This document shows positions 49,088 through 58,606 of a stretch of DNA of 64,000 nt, piece by piece. How positions within the stretch are numbered: the first letter of the stretch is position 1; the number at the start of each line of letters is the position of its first letter. The stretch is from positions 228,822,335 to 228,886,334 of the forward strand of contig CM060922.1 in NCBI GenBank assembly GCA_030737875.1. The letters run 5' to 3'. The DNA comes from Allium sativum. Taxonomy: Eukaryota; Streptophyta; Magnoliopsida; Asparagales; Amaryllidaceae. The notes under the pieces are model-generated. The model had not been told where the DNA came from, did not search any database, and was given only the letters and a program-made list of their open reading frames with translations. The translations under genes and the position numbers were made by a program.

Positions 49088-50463
49088 GATCGGATATCTT
49101 TCGGTGTTTTTGGTTGCCCTAAATATATTTGCAATGGTATCATTAAGAGGGTGAATTCAGAGTTCTTGAAGAAGCGTAGCTTCTTCTTTGCTCGACTGTC
49201 TTTTTTTTCATTGCTCCTTTTTTGACTGTCAGAGCTGCTTTGCACATTTTCGTTTTTCTCAAGCTGCCCGTATTCCTCTTCGGTACTCGCATATTTTTCG
49301 GCTTTGCTGAGTTGCCGCTCGAGCGTGCTTGGTTTCTTTCTCTTGATCCATCGCCCCAACTCGGTTTCCTTACATATTGCCCCTTGAAGAGCCGTTAGGA
49401 TTAAATGGTATTCAAAATTCTTGACTTCATTTACCGCCACATTGAAGCGGGTGAGAAAAGATTTGATGGGATCTCCTTGCCTTTGTCGTAATCCACTTAG
49501 CTTTGCAACATCTCGAGCTTCGAGTGCACGGGATTTGAACTGCTTGTTGAACAGTTTAGCTAAGGTCGCGAAATTGTCCACAGACTGGGGCGGCAGCTTT
49601 GTGAACCATAAGTACGCCACCCCTTCAAGGTAAGTTGGGAAACATAGGCACTTGATTTCATCAGTAGCGCATGCCCCATTCATATACTGATCGTATTTAC
49701 AAAGGAACATATTAGGGTCGCTCGTCCCATCATAGGATTGTAATGACGGAGGATTGAATCTCTGCAAGTACACAGTCTTCTTAACCCTCTCAGTGAGTGG
49801 GGTTTTAGTTGGAAAAGATTCCCATTCTTTTTTATCATCCTTCTTTCTCAGGATTTCCTTCACGATTACTCGTGCCATTAGTAAGATGTATTCCTGTTCC
49901 TTGCTCGGATCCATGGATGGATCACCTTCTTCATTGTCGAATTTTGATCTAGATGTGCCGCCGGGAACCGAGATTAGGGAATTTGGGCATTCTCTCAGAA
50001 TGGGCACCCTTATAGCGGTAGGAATGTCTTTCCGTTTTGTGATTGCATCATGAAGATGGCCATGCATAGGAGCTTTGTCCCTTTCATCATTCTGATTATT
50101 GCGCTGTGCGACCCTTTGAGCGAAATCCCGTTGTCTTGAGCTTAAGGTGGAGAACCCTGCGTCTGGCTTGCGATTTTTTCGGGCTGGCGAGGAACTGGTG
50201 GCATTAAACGCGGCTTTTGCGATGGAGGCTTGAATGGCGAGTATCGACTCGAGCTTTTTCATCACTGCATCGTTTGGAATAGCTGTTTGACTCATTAATC
50301 CTACAATCGCCTCTTCCGACTTCCTTCTGGTTATAGTTTCTTCCATTTCAGGCGACTCCTCTGCCTCGAAATCGGTGGAAGACGGCGTGATGGTGTTAAC
50401 GCAGTTGCTGGGGCTGTTGACTTCGCCGTTTCCTTTCCTCACCATGTTCACGCCTCCAAACAC
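49084..50463 (-). CDS. Element B gag (capsid part), 459 codons
   Basis: Largest intact frame in the window. It starts at ATG 50463 (MFGGVNMVRKG), 50 bp from the primer-binding site; a second Met (MVRKG) is seven codons in. A low-complexity N-terminal part (about residues 1-200) is followed by the retrotransposon-gag domain (about 225-390): FNPPSLQSYDGTSDPNMFL, FPTYLEGVAYLWFTKLPPQS, LAKLFNKQFKSR and LRQRQGDPIKSFLTRFNVAV. A Lys/Glu/Ser-rich tail follows. It would assemble the particle. The frame ends at 49084 without its zinc knuckle, which lies in another frame (48884-49087), so the full gag is broken by one frameshift. The length fits the capsid half of Tat-lineage gag. No pol follows. Confidence 0.88.
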   Translation of the reverse strand: MFGGVNMVRKGNGEVNSPSNCVNTITPSSTDFEAEESPEMEETITRRKSEEAIVGLMSQTAIPNDAVMKKLESILAIQASIAKAAFNATSSSPARKNRKPDAGFSTLSSRQRDFAQRVAQRNNQNDERDKAPMHGHLHDAITKRKDIPTAIRVPILRECPNSLISVPGGTSRSKFDNEEGDPSMDPSKEQEYILLMARVIVKEILRKKDDKKEWESFPTKTPLTERVKKTVYLQRFNPPSLQSYDGTSDPNMFLCKYDQYMNGACATDEIKCLCFPTYLEGVAYLWFTKLPPQSVDNFATLAKLFNKQFKSRALEARDVAKLSGLRQRQGDPIKSFLTRFNVAVNEVKNFEYHLILTALQGAICKETELGRWIKRKKPSTLERQLSKAEKYASTEEEYGQLEKNENVQSSSDSQKRSNEKKDSRAKKKLRFFKNSEFTLLMIPLQIYLGQPKTPKDIRS

Positions 50464-50512
50464 ACTCTTACTCGATGGATCTTGTCAAATCTGAAAAAAC
50501 AAGTTAACACGG

Positions 50513-50529
50513 CCCCACAGTAGGCGCCA
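50513..50529 (-). other. Element B primer-binding site
   Basis: The minus strand reads TGGCGCCTACTGTGGGG, three bases inside the right LTR. The TGGCGCC start and GTGGGG end are typical of Tat-lineage primer sites. I leave the tRNA unassigned. Confidence 0.75.
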
Positions 50530-50532
50530 AAA

Positions 50533-51770
50533 TGTTTACACCAAAAATAGTCTAAACATCCAAGGTACTAAAATTGTACTTCACCAATTCGATAAGGAGA
50601 TAATGTAACTGTGTTTAATAAATAATCGAAAGACAGTTAATGCAGAAAAGGCAAATAGAGATGAGATTTAGAGTGGTTCAGCCATTAACTAGGCCTACGT
50701 CCATTATGATGGTGATTTCCATTCTTATAACGAGGATTACAAAATACATCAATCTTCTCTTTCATACATCTCGATATTCACTCAATATACCCTCGTTTAT
50801 ATATTTCAATGTAGGGGTTATACAAGAGAATGGTATAGTTTGAAGAGGAAGAAAATGGACGAATGATTGAGGAGAAGAGTGTCTTCATCGTTCTGATTTC
50901 GTGCCTGACGCCATGGCCATATTAGTAGTTGAGGCTGGAATTTAGCAGCACTTCATGGCATCGAAGATTGGATCCCTTTCTTGCTAGTAGTCATGGTGTA
51001 TTTATAGGTGAGATCCCCTTGAGGAATGGTCTTAGGTCTGTTATCCAGGTCATGGGTCGCTTATTCCGTTAATTTACGATCATGCCATTGGCTAGCTGTA
51101 GCCAGCCGTTAAGAGTTGAAGTCGATTATCATATACAAGCGGCTCAACGGAGCGAGCGTCTCGATCAGCTGTGCGAGTGACTCTTCAGTTGGGGCTCTTC
51201 TGTTGTGGCTGTTTCTATCAGTTAACGAGTAGGTACGTGATTTACTTGATGATGATATGAAGGAGCGATCGACTATCGTTCCGTAGTGAGGTTGCATCTG
51301 ACCTGAGCGGGCGAGCGTAGGCCTTTTTTAATCTCCGGGAGGTCGATCAATGTTTTACGGCTCTGAGATGCTACGGCGCTCTTCTCTAAGGAGTTGATAT
51401 GTGGTCGTTCAATAGATTTCTGGTCTGAGTGCTGAGTGATAGGTGTTGCAATTAGTGAGCGGTCGTCAGATGTATGCGCGATCTTGTCTCCTGGTCTTGA
51501 TACCCATGGTCGAACTACGATATTTGGGTCAAGTGTTTTCCGCTGTCATGAGCGAGCTTCGAAAGCATGCGACCTTTAGCTTTATCGAGTCGCACTTCCC
51601 ATGGTGTATTGTACTACTATGGTTGGTTGTACCGGTTGGTCGTTCGGTCTTGGACTTGATGTTTGGATTCTACTCCATGCGTATGTCTAAATGCTGTGCA
51701 CGATCGACCCAGAGGGTGTCCGTTCGGGAGCCTTTACTCAATGTGCTTATGGATTTTTCAGGGATTAACA
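50533..51770 (-). repeat. Element B 5' LTR (right copy)
   Basis: 1238 bp, TGTTTACACC to GGGATTAACA, followed by GTAAC. The minus-strand TATA region at 50996-51012 reads TCACCTATAAATACACC. It carries the AGTGGTTC...GGCCTACGTCCA block shared with D. Confidence 0.93.
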
Positions 51771-51775
51771 GTAAC

Positions 51776-54497
51776 GACCTGCATTCTACGTATCGGCAGA
51801 TCATAAAATGTTTATTTTATTCTCATACGAAGTCGTATGGTCGTGTAACTTTGGGAAACGACTATTGGGGTCATTTCCCATATTTACAATTTTTTACTGA
51901 ATTTTAAATTATTGTTTTACCCTTGGAAAATCTTGTTTCTCCTAGATCTTTTGATTGGTAATAAGTCTCAACCTGAAACCACTTCCATAGGATTCGGATG
52001 ATGGTTTACATTTCCGTAGAGTGGTCACATTAATCAAACGAACTTACCGTTTGGGAGATATGGCTGAACTAAGGTTTGGAAGATAAATAACAACATAATT
52101 GGGCTTAACGGGGTGATTAGCAGCTAAGCCCATAACCCATTTCGGGATTAGGGTTATGAGAGAGCTGAAAGGGTTTGGAAAAACATTCCCTTTCATTTTC
52201 TCAGCTGCCATTTACCTTCCTTGAACCCTAGCAATGGCCTCCATCTTCTAAATCTCATTTTTTATCTCTATCTAACTGCTTTTTAACCACTAATTCACCA
52301 AAACTACATCAAATTAAGAGAAATTAGCATCATATCAGAGATAGAGATGCTGCTATACATTGGAATTCATGCCATATAAGTCATAGTTTTAGATCTACTA
52401 CTTATTTGCGGCTAAGGTGAGGGATTTGCACTTATATTCACTAATTACGACTAATTAGGGGTGATTAGTGATAATTAGCGAAATTATACATCATAAAAAT
52501 CTAGGAAAATATGTAGATATTCTAAAATATTATTTTATGTCAATAGTGAAAATTCGGGCTAACTTGGATTAAGTTTGTTAATTCTATAGTTAAAACATGG
52601 TTAAGGGGATTGAGGGAAAAATCATGGTTTTCGGTACGTTTGATTCAAAATAACTCATATTGTTGATGTTTTAATGTTTTTAATTTATTCTATGTGTTGC
52701 TACGATTGTTTGGTATGTTTTATGACTTCATACTAAGGTTAGAATGGTTGAAAACACGGTCGTTTGGCGAAATTAGCTTGTTGGAAAAATTGCAGAAAAT
52801 CGGTTTATGAAGGGGGTATGCCTCACGAACCACCTAGGTTGACTTCGGTTCCTGAAGGGGCATGTCTCACGAACCGCCCCAAGATGATGGTCACGAACCG
52901 TCCCAAGATGATAGTTATTAACCGCCCCAAGATGATGGTCACGCACCGCTAGGAGGGAAGGATCACGAACCGCGACCAGAAGAAGGCTCCCGACCAGGGG
53001 GGACTCACGAACCACCTATGAGGGGGTCACGAACCGCCTATAAGGGGGCCACGAACCGCCTATAGGGGGGGTCACGAACTGCCTATAGGATGGTGGTCAC
53101 GAACCGCCAGGAGGGAAAGATCACAAACCGCGACCAGAAGAAGGCTCCCGACTAGGGGGGACTCACGAACCGCCTATGAGGGGAGTCACGAGCCGCCTAT
53201 ATGGTGGCCATGAACCGCCTATATGGGCATCATAAACCGCCTATAAGGGGATCACGAACCGCCTACAAGGGGGTCATGAACCGCCTATGAAGGGGGGTCA
53301 CGAACCGCCCAGGGAGGACCACGACTCGACCATGACGACGACCACGACCCGAACCAACATGATGACTCCAAAGTGAACCGTATTTGAAATTCAACTACAC
53401 GACGATGATTTTGGATCCTTCTGAAGATCAATTTCAATCTGTCCAGAACCTGAGATGCAAAGGAAGTCCAAGTAGGAAGTTATTACTCAGGATCCACATA
53501 GGAACCAATTAGTTAACTTCTAGAGTTGGACTTTGCTGCGGGACATGTGCAAAGGGGTTATCGATATCTATAACGTTGGTTCACCATTGAAGAGAGGGGG
53601 CATGTAGATGAACCAGAGCCAGGGAAGTGTGGAATGGTTGGCCCTCAACCTAGAGCCAGGGATGTGTGGACTGGGTAGGGTTATTGACTATAGACCAGGG
53701 AAGTGTGGTCATAGCAATAGTTGTAAAGAGTGGCCATCATGGCCTCAATAGATTTGGTGATCAAAGAAGTGGATATCGTATGCTTTACGCACAGAGTGAG
53801 AGATGTGAGGATGGTTGCTATGTTTGATGTTTGCTATCAACATGACATGCACTCTTCTACTTCACACCTTCTGTTAGTGTTACCTTAGAGCATTGTACAT
53901 CCTGTTGTGCTAACTCTTTGGTTGCAAGTCCAGGTTCAGGTATGATTTACTTATACCTGTTATTGTTTACCCAGTTACAGTCTTGTTATCGCTCACACCA
54001 TACTTTCGTCTGACCCAGAGTTTTATTTCTCTTCTTATTACTCTTGGTGCTCCTAATCGAGCAGACTATAGACAGGTTAGGTGGTTATGCATGAGTAGCT
54101 GTCCAGAGACGTGCAGGAGGCTTCCACGTACTATTTACATATATTCTCCCTGTGTTGTTGCTAGTCACTGCTTTGAGCATTAGTAGTGTACCACTTTCAT
54201 TTCCTTTTTAGAGACAGTATTTTTAAAGTTGTAATAATGGTTTGGATCATAAGCTGTATTTTGGATTCCGCTACTCTGAGGGTATGGTTTAGTTTTCAGC
54301 TTATGCACTGTCTTGCCTGTTTTATGTCAAGTAATGTTATTACTATATTTTATTTCATGCACTATGAGATATGCTACAGGTTCTTTAGTTGTTCATTGTT
54401 TTAAAACCCTTTCATCTGACGCCCATTCCGTGCCATTCAGGCATTGACACAGCGCATTTCAAGGGGTATGTCGGCTAGTTCGGGGCTGGTCATCACA
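51776..54497 (+). repeat. Element A 3' LTR, main part (right of insertion B)
   Basis: Continues TGTAAC (6523-6528) as GACCTGCATTC. It ends GGTCATCACA at 54497, which is the inverted form of the TGTAACGACC start with one mismatch in each arm. The total LTR length is about 2.73 kb. It includes a GC-rich minisatellite (52814-53340) and a pyrimidine/purine-mixed segment (53560-53720) with three GCCAGGGA(A/T)GTGTGG-type repeats. No second copy of its presumed duplication (TTTTG after 54497) is visible, because A's left end is missing. Confidence 0.82.
52814..53340. repeat. GC-rich minisatellite TCACGAACCGCCTATAAGGG in A's LTR
   Basis: About twenty units of 20-25 bp with core CACGAACCGCC. There are two sub-types (CCCAAGATGATGGT and CTATAAGGGGG). 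A higher-order duplication is also visible: AGGAGGGAA(G/A)GATCAC, CGCGACCAGAAGAAGGCTCC and AGGGGGGACTCACGAAC appear at about 52950-53015 and again at about 53110-53170. It stands out sharply from the AT-rich surroundings. Confidence 0.93.
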
Positions 54498-55138
54498 TTT
54501 TGGGTTAGCAGTTCCAACACTATTGGATTTTACTATAATGGCATCTAAAGTAACACAGACAGTTGCATCGCCACTGACTCCAGCGATCCGATTCTAGTGA
54601 TCCTAATTATGGATTATATGGAGCCCAAATTACGGAAAGAAGGTGGAGGAAGAAGAGATTGTACACGAGAATCACATCGAAATGTTTTGAAAAAAGATAG
54701 AGAATCGATACTTACCTTAAAGAGATGATCTCGGTTGAAGACGAAGGCGATCTTTCTCCTTCTTCCTCCGAAACAGTAAATCGATCTTTGTAGTAAAAGA
54801 GTAAAAAAGTAAAGAAAAGAGAGTTTTCCTTTTATAATATAATAAGATGATCATTCATATTCGGTTGACATGACTACTGGATCTGACTCGGCTGACGTGT
54901 CAAGCCACTATCGAGCCAAGGTCAGCCGAAGAGGCATATGAAAGAGAGGCGTCATTATTACCTGACCCTATTTAAGTTTCCAAGACATCTAGTAGGCCAA
55001 TTTCGATTTACGAAGCTCATGAACGGACGTCCCGAACCAACCTATGGGAATTCCTTGATTTATATGGAAAATGTTATGCAGAACCTTTGTTTACAAAGTA
55101 TGCCCTGTCTCCAACGCAACGTACTTTAGGCAGCAAAG
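54498..55138. other. Flank between element A and LTR G, no gene assigned
   Basis: Mixed-composition DNA. 54640-54790 is purine-rich then pyrimidine-rich (GAAGGTGGAGGAAGAAGAGA and CTCCTTCTTCCTCCG), a near mirror pair that could fold into a stem. No frame is convincing; the 63-codon frame at 54938-55129 is not recognised. Confidence 0.45.
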
Positions 55139-55816
55139 TGTTGATGGGTCTTTTGGCAATCCCATCAAGGCTCGACAATGCTATGGTCCCATGCCTCGGA
55201 TACCCGGATTAGATAGTTGAAGTCAAGAAATGGGCCAAACAATGCGGCCCATCACCTAGGCTTATCACTGAAACCAAACGCCATCCATTCGAAGCCTCTA
55301 TGATCAGACCAATCAAGCCAGGGCACACCTAGTTACGAACCTAATGTCTGCCTGAAGAATAGCTCATGCTCAGCCTTACCTATTCCAAGCCATCCGAATA
55401 AATAGGATCGATGGCCACCTATCACCGGAAATTAAAGAAGTGCATATTCCATGGGAGGAGAATGCTTCCCCAAGCTTCACTATTATTTTGGACCATACAA
55501 TGTGTGTCCAAGCCAGCTCAAGCATAGTATCACCTATAAATACCTCTTCTGGACTCAGAAGAGGGAACTTTTGGAAGTTTGAATACTCTAGCTTTCAAAT
55601 CTTTGTTAATCTCTAGTTGTATTGTCATTTTAGCTATTCCGTCTAATAATTTAAAGAATATATAAGAGATTATTAATTGAACGTAGGCTCATTAATGCCG
55701 AACCAATATAAACTTGCATGTGATTCCCACTATTTTCAGTTTTTACAATTATTTATCTTCATTCATTCTCTACATAACCCTTTCTTTGGATGTTATGCCA
55801 ATCTTTGGTGTCAACA
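55139..55816 (+). repeat. Element G: Tat-type LTR
   Basis: 678 bp, TGTTGATGGG to GGTGTCAACA (inverted termini TGTTGA). The TATA box TCACCTATAAATACC at 55530-55543 matches the promoter box of the B and D LTRs and sets the + orientation. The flanking 5 bp (CAAAG and GTGAT) do not match, so this is not a clean solo LTR. It is more likely a 5' LTR, since GTGATCACCCATAGAACGTG right after it looks like a mutated Tat primer-binding site. Its other LTR is not in the window. Confidence 0.75.
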
Positions 55817-56265
55817 GTGATCACCCATAGAACGTGCCAAAAAAGATGATCGATCATACTTCCTGTGTTATCAACCAAGGTTGCACACACATTTTTTTGA
55901 GTAATCGGACATGTTTTTTGGCTATTTTTCATCGTGCCAAACCAGGTTTTGCCAGATTACCAGATTTTGTTATCATGAGTGTCGCAAGCCATATTCGTCA
56001 TCAATGCTTGTCGATCAGCTGTTTTTGAATGTGCGACACTATTTTTCTCTAAATCCATATATTTTTAAGTGATGATTTCTGCCACGTGATCGAAACGATC
56101 AACCATTTTGAGCTAATCAGACAGTTTCGATCATGTATTTTCACTATGCTGGCTTTCTGAGTCGACTGAAGACGACTTTATGAATTGACGCCATTTCCAA
56201 TCCTTTTCCGAATACGTCGCGACTTCGACCAAATCGCTTTATGTTTTCTAATGATATTCTCGATG
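55817..56265 (+). other. Possible internal leader of element G
   Basis: Follows LTR G. It opens with the degenerate primer-site-like sequence. The remainder has short open frames (64 codons at 55834-56028) with no recognisable domain. It ends where a further LTR-like sequence seems to begin. Confidence 0.35.
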
Positions 56266-58592
56266 TGTGACATCTATGACAAAAAAGAATGTCAACACAT
56301 GGTTTATTAGATTTATTTACAATAATTTAATTCCCACTACAATTAGTAAATTTGACATAGTTTAGTTAGAATTATTTATAGTAAATTTGTATTTAAATTG
56401 TAAATTTAGGAATTTAAACTTATATGTAGAAGTTAATTTTTTTGAAATTTAACTTGACCAAATATAAGTATTTTTAAGATAAAAGAGGTGCAAGAAAGGG
56501 CCACAAGCCCAAATATTGTAAATTTACAATAACTATGTCAAAAATTTGGGAAATTAATTAAGAAGGATAATAGAAATATATCAATTAAATTAGAAATTAG
56601 AAACAGCCTAGATTGGTTGGTTAAGAAAAAAATGATATATTTTCACAGTTTGATTTGTAATAAATGCAGCAAACATGATTGAAAGAATAAAATTAAAAGA
56701 AGATGGATTGGTGTAAAATATGGATTTAGCCGTATTTTACACTATCCAGTAGTTCAAAAATAAATAAAAGAAATGGCTTGCAGTTACATATTTCTGTGTA
56801 TAGGAGCGTTTTATACTAAACTACGGAAATAAAATTCAATACATTTTTAGTAACTAATAAAACGAAATAAATATAACTTCCTAAAGATAAAACTTACAAA
56901 GGTGGTGAGTAAAAGACTAATATAACTGCAATATGTTATAAAAAGAAAACGAGTAAGAAATCAAGTTAGACACTTAATAGCCTAGAAAAGAATTAGTAGA
57001 GTGTGTCATTAAGAACAATTGTTATAGTATAAATAATAGGAAGAAAATAGATTATTATGATAAAAGATTTATGACAAGATTATATAGCTCCAGATTAAGA
57101 GTGTCATAAAAAGTAAATAATAAAAAGATGAGAATAGTGTCATAATGAAATAATAGGGTCAAATTAAGGAAGACAAGATAAGAGAAATTAAACAGTTAGA
57201 AAATACTTTGACAAAGGTCTAATAAGGAACGTGAGATGTTTTGTGAGTAAGCTAAAGGGAATCTGAAGGAATTCATAGTGATGCGGACCACAACAGACTC
57301 ATCAGAGTACATTGATCTCACGAGGCATGTTTATAGCAGTAGTCCTAATTAGTCGAGGACTGAGGATCTCAGGATGATCGGGACTAGCCATAAGGAAGAT
57401 AGGAAGCATAAATTTCAAAGCGAGGATACCGTGAGGAAGACCCTTTTATATAGGAATAGTTTAGGCGATCCATTGGAGTCAGGTCTGTAGTTTCCATCAA
57501 GTGGGTATGCCATGATTGCTTTCATAGAGTAGGCTGTTAGAAGGTTGATGGTCGACTTTAGGATATGGCGGTTTCCTCGAGGTGGCTGGTCAGGACCTAA
57601 TAGGACAATAACTGTCGGATGTGTCATTGTCAACAATAGAGAGTACGGGAAGATGTATGTTAAACCAAGGATCCAGTGGTCTTTCATTATCAAGACAATA
57701 TGTGAGGTGGCAACTCCAATTGTTTGTTTAGTATGTTTGTTTTAGGGAAAGACCTTAACCCATTAGAGAACCTTCCACTAGTAGAAGTGTAGCTACGTAC
57801 AACCTTAGCCATGCTAGAAAGAGACAAACTAGTTTAACATATGTGGGACCTAGTATTGCTTTTTTCACATATTGTAGAAATTCCCCTACTGAGTTTCGTA
57901 GTGAGCCTAAGTCGTGCCACTTATTAGCTGAACTTAGAGTACAGACAGAACGATTACGTATAGAACCTAAATGTATGCACTGGATGGTACTTCATGAATG
58001 TCCGAGTATTGGTGTAGTCCAATACAAACACATTTTCACGTTTTCTTAGTAGATAACAAAACATTTGTATTGTAGGCTTTACGGAGCAATCCATTACGGA
58101 TGTTGTAGCAGGACTCTTTCATATAGAAATGATGGAGACTATCAAGAGGGCTACTATGGACAATACCTAGTTATGTTGTGCACACAAATATGTTATTAAG
58201 TTTGGTTTACTGGGGAGTAGATGGTTATGACTTACACATGGAGGAGAGAGTATTATAAACCCTAATGACATGATAAAAAGTTAAACAAAGATAAAATATT
58301 ACATGTAGTGTTATTCTTAAAGACATAACCCTCTCCATATAACAAACATGCAGGTTAGACATATGATAGAGGTTTTCGAATTTAGGGACACTTGCTTAGT
58401 ATGTGTCATTATTATGAAAAATATTTATTAATTATCATATTTTATTTAGTTCTATTGTGAAATATTTATGTGAGCTCTAATATACTTATCTACGCCTTTT
58501 CTGCAGCATACCAAACAATCAACTCGGGTTCAATAGACTTGGATTTTAGCGCTTTGTGAGAAATCCAGATCCATTGGAATTTGGTTGTTACA
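56266..58592 (+). repeat. Element H: probable 5' LTR of a Tekay-type element
   Basis: The right end is well supported: GGAATTTGGTTGTTACA at 58592 followed by a primer-binding site. The left end is a guess at TGTGACATC (56266), which gives 2.3 kb. The sequence is AT-rich and decayed. Short frames at 57022-57745 on both strands (for example 57415-57693 minus and 57545-57745 plus) have no recognisable domain. Confidence 0.5.
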
Positions 58593-58595
58593 TTT

Positions 58596-58606
58596 TGTAT
58601 CAGAGC
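58596..58606 (+). other. Element H primer-binding site, one base lost
   Basis: TGTATCAGAGC, that is the initiator-Met-tRNA match TGGTATCAGAGC missing one G, four bases after an LTR end GTTGTTACA. It shows an old element in + orientation. Confidence 0.75.

Larger units (their letters stand above)
6529..51770 (-). mobile_element. Element B: Tat-lineage LTR retrotransposon, host of nested insertions
   Basis: The boundaries are the two LTRs (6529-7764 and 50533-51770) and a perfect 5-bp target duplication, GTAAC, at 6524-6528 and 51771-51775. With the nested elements removed, B is about 7.1 kb. In its own (-) direction it carries a 5' LTR, a primer-binding site, gag (50463 down to 48884), a repeat-containing untranslated stretch, a remnant ORF on the opposite strand (8767-9189), a polypurine tract and a 3' LTR. 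No protease, RT, RNase H or integrase is visible, so it was non-autonomous or lost pol before or after insertion. The Tat placement rests on the gag zinc-knuckle spacing, the LTR motifs and the antisense ORF near the 3' end. Confidence 0.88.

Noticed and set aside
52814..53340. CRISPR-like array
   Set aside because: The CACGAACCGCC units are directly contiguous and imperfect with no spacers, and the setting is plant nuclear DNA; it is a minisatellite.
55139..55816. Clean solo LTR
   Set aside because: The 5 bp on either side do not match, and a primer-site-like sequence follows, so a 5' LTR of a truncated element is more likely.
57415..57745. 92- and 66-codon frames on opposite strands
   Set aside because: They overlap each other in decayed LTR-like sequence with no recognisable motif.
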